A stretch of DNA of 64,000 nucleotides, from NCBI GenBank assembly GCA_002280475.1, contig NCEB01000021.1:1-64000 (forward strand), read 5' to 3'. Under the pieces are notes generated by a model. That model was not told the origin of the DNA. It made no database searches and saw only the letters and a list, made by a program, of their open reading frames with translations. The position numbers and the translations under genes were made by a program. Below are positions 1 to 7,256 of this stretch, in pieces; position 1 is the first letter of the stretch; every line of letters begins with the position of its first letter. This DNA comes from Brevundimonas subvibrioides. GTDB lineage: Bacteria > Pseudomonadota > Alphaproteobacteria > Caulobacterales > Caulobacteraceae.

Positions 1-1
1 C

Positions 2-631
2 TGGTGGCTGGCCGGCCGCATCCTGCCGCCGACGGCGACGCTGGTTCTCGGCGCGGCGCTGGCGCTCGGTCTGGCTGCCGCCCTCGGCCTGTTCCAGCCG
101 CTCAGCCCGAACCTGAGAAGCGGCGTCGCCCGCGTCGCCGGCCTGGCGGCCGCGACCTGGGGCCTGTTGCTGCTGGTCGGGCTCAGTCTCGGGGCGGACG
201 ACCCGTGGCGCCCGCTCGAACCCCTGGCGCGGTCCACGGGCGCCGCAGCCCCCGCGCCGGTCGAGACCGCGGCTGTCGTGCTCGATCAGGCGGCGCTGGA
301 CCGAGCCGTCGCCGATGCCGGCGCCCGCGAACGTCCCGCCTTGGTCTATTTCACCGCCGACTGGTGCGTCAGCTGCGGTGTGATCGAGCGCACCGTGTTC
401 GAGGATCCCGCTGTCATCGCCGGCCTTTCGAACACCGATCTGATCAAGGTCGACGTCACGCGCAGCACGCCCGAGGCGCGCGCGCTTCTCGAGCGGCACG
501 GGGTGGTCGGGCCGCCGACGATGATTTTCCTGTCGCCCTCGGCGACCGAAGCGCCGGGTAGCCGGCTGATCGGAGAGATGTCGGCCGAAGACGTCGCCTC
601 CGCCCTGCAGAGCGCCGGAGCCGCCGCATGA
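2..631 (+). CDS. dsbD: DsbD-type thiol:disulfide interchange protein, C-terminal part
   Basis: The reading frame is open from the window edge, so the N-terminus is missing. What remains is the end of a membrane domain (two hydrophobic stretches) followed by a periplasmic thioredoxin-like domain with the motif FTADWCVSCG and the partner segment ERTVFEDPAVI, typical of the gamma domain of DsbD/ScsB. The family moves electrons from cytoplasmic thioredoxin across the inner membrane to periplasmic thiol proteins. Its stop overlaps the start of the next thioredoxin-fold gene by four bases, so it probably supplies reductant to the two following Dsb/Tlp-like proteins. The internal ATG at 167 is not the true start, because homologous sequence continues upstream of it. 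Confidence 0.85.
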   Translation, partial: WWLAGRILPPTATLVLGAALALGLAAALGLFQPLSPNLRSGVARVAGLAAATWGLLLLVGLSLGADDPWRPLEPLARSTGAAAPAPVETAAVVLDQAALDRAVADAGARERPALVYFTADWCVSCGVIERTVFEDPAVIAGLSNTDLIKVDVTRSTPEARALLERHGVVGPPTMIFLSPSATEAPGSRLIGEMSAEDVASALQSAGAAA

Positions 632-1422
632 ACGCCATCACCCTGGGCCCGCTCGTCCTCTCGGGCGAACGGTTCGCCATCATCGCGGGCGTGTTCGTCT
701 TCATGATCGGCGCCGGACTGCTGGCCAGCCGTGTCAGCCCGCGTTTCAACCTGTGGAGCACCGTCCTGGTCTTCGCCGGTCTGGCGGCCGCCCGCCTCGG
801 TCACGTGGCGACGCACTGGGAGTATTTCGGCGCCGACCCGTGGCGGGCGCTCGCGGTCTGGCAGGGCGGGTTCAGCTGGATCTGGGTCGCGCCGGTCGTG
901 ATCCTGGCCACGATTCTGCTGCTGCGCACCACGCGCGAACGCGCTTGGGCCATCGCGCCCGTGCTGGTCAGCGCCCTGGTGTGGACAACCGCCCATCAAC
1001 TGGCGTCGGCGACGGAGCCCATGGCGCCGCCCCCCCTGACGCTGGCGGCATTGGACGCTCCGGCCATCGACCTCTCCGCTCCGGGCGACCGGCCTACGGT
1101 GATCAATCTCTGGGCCACCTGGTGTCCGCCCTGCCGGCGAGAGATGCCGGCCTTGGCCCAGGCCGAAAAGGCTCATCCAAACGTGCGCTTCCTCTTCGTC
1201 AACCAGGGCGAGGGCGAGGCCGGCGTTCGCGCCTTCCTGAAGAGCCAGGGGCTGGCCCTCGACAATGTGCTGTTCGACGAGGCCATGGCGGTGCCGCGCC
1301 ACTACGGCACGGCCGGCATTCCGGTGACCCTGTTCCTCCACGCCGACGGCCGCCTGGCCAAGGCGCACATGGGGGAAATCGCCCCCGAACAGATCGCGAC
1401 GGAAATCGCGCGTCTGAACTGA
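628..1422 (+). CDS. Membrane-anchored TlpA-like thioredoxin
   Basis: This 264-residue protein has three to four hydrophobic segments in residues 1-125 and then a TlpA/ResA-like thioredoxin domain with the redox motif WATWCPPCRREM (CPPC) and a cis-proline region GTAGIPVTLFL. The N-terminal membrane part vaguely recalls a truncated prolipoprotein diacylglyceryl transferase fold; that resemblance is only an impression. The domain should face the periplasm and reduce disulfides, for instance in cytochrome or oxidase maturation. It overlaps dsbD by ATGA, which supports co-translation and electron supply from DsbD. The exact substrate cannot be read from the sequence. Confidence 0.82.
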   Translation: MNAITLGPLVLSGERFAIIAGVFVFMIGAGLLASRVSPRFNLWSTVLVFAGLAAARLGHVATHWEYFGADPWRALAVWQGGFSWIWVAPVVILATILLLRTTRERAWAIAPVLVSALVWTTAHQLASATEPMAPPPLTLAALDAPAIDLSAPGDRPTVINLWATWCPPCRREMPALAQAEKAHPNVRFLFVNQGEGEAGVRAFLKSQGLALDNVLFDEAMAVPRHYGTAGIPVTLFLHADGRLAKAHMGEIAPEQIATEIARLN

Positions 1423-1444
1423 CCTCTCGCCTCACGGAGCTTCC

Positions 1445-2119
1445 ATGAACCGCACCCTTGTCCCCGCCCTCGCCGCCGTTCTGGCGCTCGCCGCCTGTGG
1501 CCCCGCCGACGCCGACAACGTCGCGGCGCCCGCCAGTCCCTCCGCCGCGTCAGGACAGGACATGCCGCCGATCGCCCAGGTCGGCTTCAACGACCTGCTG
1601 CGGGATCCTGCCGCGCCCTTTATCGGCGCCGAAAACGCCGACGTGACCATCATCGGCTTCGTCGATTACAACTGCCCCTACTGCAAGAAAATGCAGCCCG
1701 AGATCGACGGCCTGCTGAAAGCGGACCCCAGGGTGCGCGTGCTCTACAAGGACTGGCCGATCTTCGGCGATGTGTCGGAAGCCGCCGCCCGCACCGCCTT
1801 GGCGGCGGGCTATCAGGGCAAGTACGAGGCCGTCCACAACGCCTTCATGCTTTCGCCGTCGCGCATCGGCGATCAGGCGGACATCACGCGCCTGGCGCAG
1901 TCGGCGGGCGTGAACATGGCGCGCCTGACCCAGGATCTGGCAAATCATGGGGCGGAGATCGACGCGGTGCTGGAGCGCAACAACCGCGAGGCTGCGGCCC
2001 TGGCCCTGCAGGGCACGCCCGCCTTCATCATCAACGGCAATCTGATCCCCGGCGGCATGCCCCAGGCGCAACTGGAGGCGGTGATCGGTCGTATTCGTTC
2101 CGGACAACCGCTGCGCTGA
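1445..2119 (+). CDS. DsbA-family lipoprotein thiol oxidoreductase
   Basis: The 224-residue product starts with a lipoprotein signal (LALAACG, Cys at about residue 19) followed by a thioredoxin fold of the DsbA/DsbG/Com1 kind with active site VDYNCPYCKKM and the cis-Pro segment LQGTPAFIING. It is predicted to sit in the periplasm, anchored to a membrane. In this family CPYC proteins introduce or isomerise disulfides. The gene lies 22 bases after the TlpA-like gene and is preceded by a purine-rich site (cacggagctt), so these three genes look like one thiol-redox operon. Whether it oxidises or isomerises is not decidable here. Confidence 0.85.
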   Translation: MNRTLVPALAAVLALAACGPADADNVAAPASPSAASGQDMPPIAQVGFNDLLRDPAAPFIGAENADVTIIGFVDYNCPYCKKMQPEIDGLLKADPRVRVLYKDWPIFGDVSEAAARTALAAGYQGKYEAVHNAFMLSPSRIGDQADITRLAQSAGVNMARLTQDLANHGAEIDAVLERNNREAAALALQGTPAFIINGNLIPGGMPQAQLEAVIGRIRSGQPLR

Positions 2120-2127
2120 GACCGACC

Positions 2128-3555
2128 ATGACCGCCCTGACCCTGCTCCAGCTGAACGATCTGCACGGTTACCTCGAGCCGCATCCCGAACTGGTGCGCG
2201 CCGAAGGCGGCTGGCGGTTCGAACGGCTGGGCGGGGTCGCCCGCATCGCCCGCATCTTCGAAGAGGCGCGCGCCGAAGGTCCGTGCCTGACCCTGGACAA
2301 CGGCGACACCTTCCACGGCACGCGGGTCGCCGTGGCCAGCCGGGGCGAGGCGCTGGTCCCGATCATGAACGCCCTGAAGATCGACGCCATGACGGCGCAC
2401 TGGGAATTCGCCTATGGGCCGGCAGGCTTCAAGGCGCTGGCGTCGAGGCTTGACTATCCCGTCCTGGCCGCCAACGTCTTTCGCAAGGACGACGGCGCGC
2501 CGATGTTCGACGGGCGCCGCATCTTCGAGCGCGGCGGCCTGCGGATCGGCGTGATCGGCCTGGCCTGCCCCATCGTCGACAAGACCATGCCCCCGGCCTT
2601 CTCCGAAGGCGTGCGCTTTGAACTGGGGGTGACCGAGGCCCGCGAACAGTTGCAACGCCTCCGCGAGGAACAGGTCGATGTGGTCGTGCTGCTATCGCAC
2701 CTCGGCTTTCCGCAGGACCTGAAGCTGGCCGCCGAGACGCCGGGCCTGGACGTGATCCTGAGCGGCCATACGCATAACCGCCTGCACGAACCGGCCCGCG
2801 TCGGCGACACCCTGATCATCCAGTCGGGTTGCCACGGCGCCTATGTCGGTCGCCTTGATCTGGAGATTGCAGACGGCCGCGTGTCCCTGCGGCGGCATCG
2901 GCTCATTGCCGTGGACCCTGGCCCCGAAGATGATCACGTCGCCGGCCTGGTGGAGACGGCCCTGGCTCCCGAGCGGGAGCGCATGGCGCGGGTCGTCGGC
3001 CGCACGGCCGTTCCCCTGCACCGCTACGGCATGGCCAGCGCGCCCATGGACGACGCCCTCCTGGCGGCGATCGCCAAGGCGGCCGAGGTTGAGATCGCCT
3101 TCTCCAACGGCTGGCGCTACGGCGCGCCGGTCGCGCCGGGCCCGGTCACCTTGGGAGACCTCTACAACATCGTGCCGATGAACCCGCCGATCTCGCGCAC
3201 GACGCTGACCGGAGCCGAGCTAAAGGCCATGCTGGAAGAGAATCTGGAACGCACCTTCGCTGCCGACCCGTACGAACAGATGGGCGGCTATATCAAACGC
3301 TGCCGGGGCCTGACGGCCTTCGTCAAGCTCGAGAACTCGAAGGGGCGGCGCCTCGACCGCCTTCTGGTCGGGGGCCTGCCCGTCGAGCCGGATGCGGATT
3401 ATCGGGTCGCCTTCATTACCGCTCAGGGCGTGCCGGAGCGTTACGGCCGCGATCGCCAGACGCTGGACATATCCGCTGTCGAAGCGCTGGAGACCTGGTT
3501 CGCCGGTCAGACGCCCGGCGAGCCCGACCTGCCCGCCAGCGTTCTGATCATCTGA
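2128..3555 (+). CDS. SoxB/5'-nucleotidase family metallophosphoesterase
   Basis: The 475-residue protein has an N-terminal calcineurin-type domain with metal-binding motifs LNDLHGYLEP, LDNGDTFHGT, LLSHLGF and LSGHTHNRLHEP, then a C-terminal 5'-nucleotidase domain (NIVPMNPPISRTTLTG). The usual GNHEFD motif is replaced by TAHWEFAYG, which I recall as the form in thiosulfohydrolase SoxB rather than in true nucleotidases. No signal peptide is visible, whereas SoxB is periplasmic and longer, and no other sox genes are present. It may be a cytoplasmic SoxB-like enzyme or a nucleotidase/UDP-sugar hydrolase relative. It begins eight bases after the DsbA-like gene. Confidence 0.7.
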   Translation: MTALTLLQLNDLHGYLEPHPELVRAEGGWRFERLGGVARIARIFEEARAEGPCLTLDNGDTFHGTRVAVASRGEALVPIMNALKIDAMTAHWEFAYGPAGFKALASRLDYPVLAANVFRKDDGAPMFDGRRIFERGGLRIGVIGLACPIVDKTMPPAFSEGVRFELGVTEAREQLQRLREEQVDVVVLLSHLGFPQDLKLAAETPGLDVILSGHTHNRLHEPARVGDTLIIQSGCHGAYVGRLDLEIADGRVSLRRHRLIAVDPGPEDDHVAGLVETALAPERERMARVVGRTAVPLHRYGMASAPMDDALLAAIAKAAEVEIAFSNGWRYGAPVAPGPVTLGDLYNIVPMNPPISRTTLTGAELKAMLEENLERTFAADPYEQMGGYIKRCRGLTAFVKLENSKGRRLDRLLVGGLPVEPDADYRVAFITAQGVPERYGRDRQTLDISAVEALETWFAGQTPGEPDLPASVLII

Positions 3556-3566
3556 AGGACCACCCG

Positions 3567-4184
3567 ATGGACCCCGCCGCCGCCCGCGACTTCTGGAACA
3601 GCCGTTACGACCGCCAGGACTATCTGTTCGGCGAAGCCCCCAACGCCTTCCTCGCCGCCCAGGTCGACCGCCTGAAACCGGGCATGACGGCGCTGGCCGT
3701 CGCCGACGGCGAGGGGCGCAACGGCGTATGGCTGGCCGAACAGGGCCTGAGCGTCACGACGACGGACATCGCCCCGCGCGCGATCGAGAAGGCCCTCGCC
3801 CTTGCCGGGCGACGGGGCGTCGCACTGGACGCCCGATTGGCGGACCTGGACACCTGGGCCTGGCCGAAAGCCGCCTTCGACGTCGTGGTCGCCGTCTTCA
3901 TCCAGTTCGCGCCGCCGTCCCGGCGCGACCGCCTCTTCCGTCGCATGAAGGCGGCGGTGAAGCCCGGCGGCCTGATCCTGCTGCAAGGCTATCGTCCCGA
4001 ACAGATCGGCTACGGCACCGGCGGCCCGGGGCAGGTCGAGAACCTCTATACCGAGGCGCTGCTGCGCGACGCCTTCGCCGAATTCGACATCCTCCATCTC
4101 GAAAGTCACGACAGCGATGTCTCGGAAGGCCCAGGCCACAGCGGCCGGTCCGCCCTCATCGACCTTCTCGCCCGCCGTCCCTGA
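3567..4184 (+). CDS. Class I SAM-dependent methyltransferase (TehB/TPMT-like)
   Basis: This 205-residue cytoplasmic protein opens with FWNSRYDRQDYLFGEAPN, a sequence typical of small TehB or thiopurine-methyltransferase-like enzymes. The SAM motif I is degenerate (ALAVADGEGRNGVWLA), followed by VTTTDIAP, the motif IV region DVVVAVFIQF and KPGGLILLQGY. Such enzymes methylate small chalcogen, thiol or metalloid substrates in related families, which would fit the sulfur-rich context, but the substrate is unknown. It starts 11 bases after the metallophosphatase with a ggaccaccc spacer and looks co-transcribed. Confidence 0.78.
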   Translation: MDPAAARDFWNSRYDRQDYLFGEAPNAFLAAQVDRLKPGMTALAVADGEGRNGVWLAEQGLSVTTTDIAPRAIEKALALAGRRGVALDARLADLDTWAWPKAAFDVVVAVFIQFAPPSRRDRLFRRMKAAVKPGGLILLQGYRPEQIGYGTGGPGQVENLYTEALLRDAFAEFDILHLESHDSDVSEGPGHSGRSALIDLLARRP

Positions 4185-4208
4185 TCCAACCCCACCCGGA
4201 GCCTTCTG

Positions 4209-4733
4209 ATGAAAACCGTCTTCCTCGCGCTCGCCCTGGCCGCCTCGCTGGCGGCCTCTCCGAGCTTCGCCCAGGCCGTCGCCGGCTACGGCGGCTTCAA
4301 ACCCCTGCCCGAGGCCGGCGAACAGGCCGACGCCTCGCGCACCTACCGGGTCATCTTCGATGTTTCCCAGGGCGGGCCCGACGACAAGCCGCTGAAAGGA
4401 CTGGATCGCGTGGCGCGGCTGACGAACATGCTTGAGGCGGGCGGCGTGGACGTGACGCATCGGCAGATCGTGGTCGTGCTTCACGGCGCCGCGACGCCCG
4501 CCATCCTGTCGGACGCCGCATGGGCCGCCCGGGGCAAGGGCGCGGTCAATCCGAACAGCGCTCTGGTTCGCGCCCTGATCTCGGCCGGCGTGCAAGTCCG
4601 GATCTGCGGTCAGGCCATGACCGGAAACTCAATTTCAGAGTCGGAGCTGGAGGCGGGCGTGGCCGTGGACCTGGCTGCACTGATGACGGTGATCCACCAC
4701 CAGCAGGCCGGATACGCTCTGATTGTCGGTTGA
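4209..4733 (+). CDS. Exported DsrE-family protein
   Basis: The 174-residue product has a clear signal peptide (residues 1-22, cleavage after ASPSFAQA) and a DsrE/DsrF-like domain with the sequence RVIFDVSQGGPDD, QIVVVLHGAATPAIL and a late Cys in VRICGQAM. DsrE-like proteins carry or transfer sulfane sulfur through a Cys, or are structural relatives without that activity. The periplasmic form is common next to sulfur-oxidation and cytochrome genes. It is the last gene before a 97-base gap with a candidate operator, so it closes the first operon. A second DsrE-like gene without signal peptide occurs at 17922. Confidence 0.75.
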   Translation: MKTVFLALALAASLAASPSFAQAVAGYGGFKPLPEAGEQADASRTYRVIFDVSQGGPDDKPLKGLDRVARLTNMLEAGGVDVTHRQIVVVLHGAATPAILSDAAWAARGKGAVNPNSALVRALISAGVQVRICGQAMTGNSISESELEAGVAVDLAALMTVIHHQQAGYALIVG

Positions 4734-4773
4734 CGGCCAAGGATAGGCTCAGGTTTTCCTGTTCATCAAAACT

Positions 4774-4792
4774 ATTAGTTTGCGTAAGTATG
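4774..4792. promoter_or_regulatory. Candidate SqrR/BigR-type operator before the first peroxiredoxin gene
   Basis: The AT-rich stretch contains a full copy of the half-site AAGTATG at 4786-4792 preceded, at the same five-base spacing, by a weaker left arm ATTAGTT (4 of 7 positions agree with CATACTT). The perfect version of this element, CATACTT-N5-AAGTATG, lies in the divergent promoter at 10652-10670 next to the ArsR-family regulator gene. Both sites precede a peroxiredoxin or persulfide-dioxygenase-like gene, so a shared regulator is a reasonable inference. It sits 39 bases upstream of the peroxiredoxin start, within a likely promoter. Confidence 0.45.
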
Positions 4793-4830
4793 TAACTAAG
4801 TGTTGGGTGAAGACCTCAAGGAGATATTTC

Positions 4831-5481
4831 ATGACCGGACTTCCCCGCCTCAACGAACCCGCTCCCGACTTCAGCGCCCGCACGACCCACGGCGATCGCA
4901 GCCTGGCCGACTATCGCGGCAAATGGCTGATCCTCTTCTCCCATCCCTCGGACTTCACCCCGGTCTGCACGACCGAATTCATCGGTTTCGCAAAGCATGC
5001 GGACGAGTTCGCCGCGATGAACTGCGAACTGCTGGGACTTTCGATCGACAGCATCTTCTCCCACCTGGCCTGGACCCGGAACATCAAGGAAAAGTTCGGC
5101 GTCGAAATCCCCTTCCCCATCATCGAGGATCTCAAGATGGAAGTGGCCGAGGCCTACGGGATGATCCATCCCGGCGCGGCGGACACCTCGGCGGTTCGCG
5201 CCACCTTCCTCATCGATCCGGAAGGCAAGCTGCGCGCCATGGTCTACTATCCGATGAGCAATGGGCGCAGCATCCAGGAGTTCGTGCGGCTGCTGACGGC
5301 GCTGCAGACGTCCGACGCCAACGGGGTGGCGACGCCGGAGAACTGGCGCCCCGGCGAACGCGCCATCGTGCCGCCGCCGAAGACCGCCGCCGCCGCCGAG
5401 GCCCGCGCCGCTGAGGGCTATGAATACACGGACTGGTATTTCTCGACCCGGGAGTTGCCGGAACCGACCAGGGCCGCCTGA
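4831..5481 (+). CDS. 1-Cys peroxiredoxin (Prx6/AhpC-TSA family)
   Basis: The ATG at 4831 is chosen because it follows a good ribosome site (aaggagat) and begins the conserved domain; a longer frame from 4780 would run through the promoter. The 216-residue protein has the peroxidatic motif HPSDFTPVCTTEF with Cys46, the Prx6-type segment SIFSHLAWTRNIKEKFGVEIPFPII and the C-terminal dimerisation part PENWRPGERAIVPP. No resolving Cys is evident. It should reduce peroxides or, in this context, react with hydrogen persulfide species. A paralogue lies at 9946-10605. A 13-base-pair hairpin separates it from the persulfide-dioxygenase-like gene downstream. Confidence 0.9.
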   Translation: MTGLPRLNEPAPDFSARTTHGDRSLADYRGKWLILFSHPSDFTPVCTTEFIGFAKHADEFAAMNCELLGLSIDSIFSHLAWTRNIKEKFGVEIPFPIIEDLKMEVAEAYGMIHPGAADTSAVRATFLIDPEGKLRAMVYYPMSNGRSIQEFVRLLTALQTSDANGVATPENWRPGERAIVPPPKTAAAAEARAAEGYEYTDWYFSTRELPEPTRAA

Positions 5482-5489
5482 CTTAGATC

Positions 5490-5519
5490 AACGTCGGACC
5501 GTGCGGACGGTCCGACGTT
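5490..5519 (+). terminator. Perfect 13-bp hairpin between peroxiredoxin and metallo-hydrolase genes
   Basis: Bases 5490-5502 and 5507-5519 are perfectly complementary around a GCGG loop, eight bases after the peroxiredoxin stop. The sequence after the stem is only weakly T-rich, so it could be a terminator, a partial terminator that lowers expression of the downstream gene, or an mRNA-stabilising structure. Confidence 0.6.
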
Positions 5520-5551
5520 TCGCTTCCGCCCGACATTCGCTGGAGAGTCCC

Positions 5552-6451
5552 ATGCAGATCATCGAGCACGGCGGCGCGCGCATCGCCGCGTTGCACGACA
5601 AGAAAACCGGCAGCTGGCAATATGTGGTGTCCGATCCGGTCAAACGCGCGTGCGCCATCATCGACCCGGTCTGGGACTTCGACGAAAAGGCCGCGGCGAC
5701 GTCCACCCGCAACGCGGACGCGATCCTTGCGTATGTCGCGGCCGAGGGCCTCACGGTCGAATGGATCCTGGACACCCATCCCCACGCCGATCACTTCTCG
5801 GCCGCGCCCTATCTGAAGGACAAGCTCCAGGCGCCGACAGCGATCGGCGAGAAGGTCGTGGGCGTCCAGAAGCTCTGGAAGGAGATCTACGGCCTGGGGG
5901 ACGACTTGCCGGTTGACGGTCGCCAGTGGGACAAGCTGTTCGCGGCCGGCGATGCGTTCCGGGTCGGCGATCTGCCGGCCCGGGTCCTGTTTTCGCCGGG
6001 CCACACGATGGCGTCGATCACCTACGTCATCGGTGAAAACGCCTTCGTCCACGACACCCTGATGATGCCCTACGCCGGCACGTCGCGCGCCGACTTTCCC
6101 GGCGGCGATTCCAGGGCCCTGTACCAGAGCATCCAGGACATCCTGGCCCTGCCGGAAGAGACCGGGGTCTTCGTCGGTCACGATTACGGCCCGGATGGAC
6201 GCGAACCGGCCTGCTTCAGCACGGTGCGAGAGCAGAAGACCGACAACGTCCATGTCGGCGGCGGACGCGACGAGACGGATTTCGTGCGTTTGCGTGACGA
6301 CCGGGACGCCACCCTCCCCCTGCCCAACCTGATGCTCTACGCCCTGCAGGTGAACATCCGCGGCGGCGTGCTGCCGCCGCCGGCGGCCGACGGGCGCGTT
6401 TATTTCAAAATACCGGCCAATCGCTTCGCGCCGCCAAAGGAGACCCCCTGA
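5552..6451 (+). CDS. Persulfide dioxygenase-like MBL-fold metallo-hydrolase
   Basis: The start at 5552 follows tggagag and matches the domain start. The 299-residue protein carries the metallo-beta-lactamase signature THPHADHFSAAPYLK, SPGHTMASITYVIG, VHDTLMMPYAGTSRADFPGG and VGHDYGPDG, the pattern of ETHE1/BLH-type persulfide dioxygenases. These iron enzymes oxidise glutathione persulfide to sulfite. The extended insert EKVVGVQKLWKEIYGL and the final motif VNIRGGVLPPP are the BLH-type features. A paralogue is at 10707. The stop overlaps the next start by one base, so the binding protein downstream is in the same transcript. Confidence 0.82.
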   Translation: MQIIEHGGARIAALHDKKTGSWQYVVSDPVKRACAIIDPVWDFDEKAAATSTRNADAILAYVAAEGLTVEWILDTHPHADHFSAAPYLKDKLQAPTAIGEKVVGVQKLWKEIYGLGDDLPVDGRQWDKLFAAGDAFRVGDLPARVLFSPGHTMASITYVIGENAFVHDTLMMPYAGTSRADFPGGDSRALYQSIQDILALPEETGVFVGHDYGPDGREPACFSTVREQKTDNVHVGGGRDETDFVRLRDDRDATLPLPNLMLYALQVNIRGGVLPPPAADGRVYFKIPANRFAPPKETP

Positions 6452-7221
6452 TGCGCCTGTCCGCACTCGCCCTCGCCGCGCTCGTGGGATTAACCGCCTT
6501 CCCGGTTGAAAGCCGGACAGCCGATCCGCTGCACGTGTACGGCCCCGGCGGACCGGCGCCCGCGCTGCGCGAGGCGGCCGGGGCGTATGAGGCCCGCACC
6601 GGTCGGGCCGTGGAGGTCGTCGCCGGGCCGACCCCGCAATGGCTGGATCGGGCCAAGGCCGATGGCGATGTCATCTTTTCGGGGTCGGAAACGATGATGA
6701 CGGACTTTGTCGCCGCCCTGGAAGGGCGGATCACGGCCGAGGCGGTCGAACCCCTCTATCTGCGCGTCTCTTCAGTCCTCGTCCGGCCGGGCAATCCCGG
6801 GGACATCGATGGCCTTGAGGATCTTTTCCAGCCGGGCCATCGCATCCTGGTCGTCAACGGCGCCGGCCAGAATGGCCTCTGGGAGGATATGGCGGGCCGG
6901 ACCGGAGACATCGGCAAGGTTCGCGCCCTGCGCCGGAACATCGTCGTCTACGCCCGCAACAGCGCCGAGGCGCGTCAGGCCTGGATCGATGATCCGACCC
7001 TGGACGCCTGGATCATCTGGGGGATCTGGCAGACCGCCAACCCCGACCTGGCCGAAACGGTCGAGGTGGAAGAGCCCTATCGCATCTATCGCGATGCCGG
7101 CGCTGTCGTGACGACGATCGGCCGCGAGGACCCGGACGCGCAACGATTTCTGGACTTCCTGAAGTCCGAAGACGGCGCCGCCATTTTCGCGCGCTGGGGC
7201 TGGCGGACCGGCCAACCTTAA
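6451..7221 (+). CDS. Periplasmic solute-binding protein, type II fold
   Basis: This 256-residue protein has a signal peptide (residues 1-24, ending near VESRTA) followed by a molybdate/Fe-type binding-protein fold (DPLHVYGPGGPAPALREAA, VIFSGSETMMTDFV, the C-terminal EDGAAIFARWGW). It should bind an oxyanion or similar small ligand in the periplasm. No permease or ATPase gene is adjacent, so it may work alone, partner a distant transporter, or act as a sensor or chaperone domain. Its ATG shares a base with the stop of the persulfide-dioxygenase-like gene, which suggests a sulfur oxyanion ligand, but that is inference from context. Confidence 0.7.
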   Translation: MRLSALALAALVGLTAFPVESRTADPLHVYGPGGPAPALREAAGAYEARTGRAVEVVAGPTPQWLDRAKADGDVIFSGSETMMTDFVAALEGRITAEAVEPLYLRVSSVLVRPGNPGDIDGLEDLFQPGHRILVVNGAGQNGLWEDMAGRTGDIGKVRALRRNIVVYARNSAEARQAWIDDPTLDAWIIWGIWQTANPDLAETVEVEEPYRIYRDAGAVVTTIGREDPDAQRFLDFLKSEDGAAIFARWGWRTGQP

Positions 7222-7233
7222 GCCTGCCTTAAG
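7217..7233 (+). promoter_or_regulatory. CTTAAG-N5-CTTAAG response-regulator-type box
   Basis: Two CTTAAG hexamers are spaced by CCTGC, giving an 11-base repeat period. This is the layout of boxes for PmrA/QseB-like OmpR-family response regulators ((C/T)TTAA(G/T)-N5-(C/T)TTAA(G/T)). A nearly identical copy occurs at 23985-24001, with the same CAAC flank. It overlaps the stop of the binding-protein gene and ends 23 bases before the L,D-transpeptidase start, so either that transcript is nearly leaderless or the site acts as a repressor site. Confidence 0.5.
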
Positions 7234-7256
7234 GTGAGCGACGCGGTGTCGGTCTC

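Noticed and set aside
346-1368. Long open frames on the strand opposite the main genes (also 3507-4595, 7365-9023, 21952-23445, 24048-25805, 34598-36532, 36947-39784, 46607-48385).
   Set aside because: They mirror strongly recognisable genes in high-GC DNA, lack ribosome sites and family motifs, and are rich in Arg, His, Gly and Gln as expected for shadow frames.
2128-3555. Firm naming as SoxB.
   Set aside because: No signal peptide, shorter than SoxB and no sox partners; kept as SoxB/5'-nucleotidase family.
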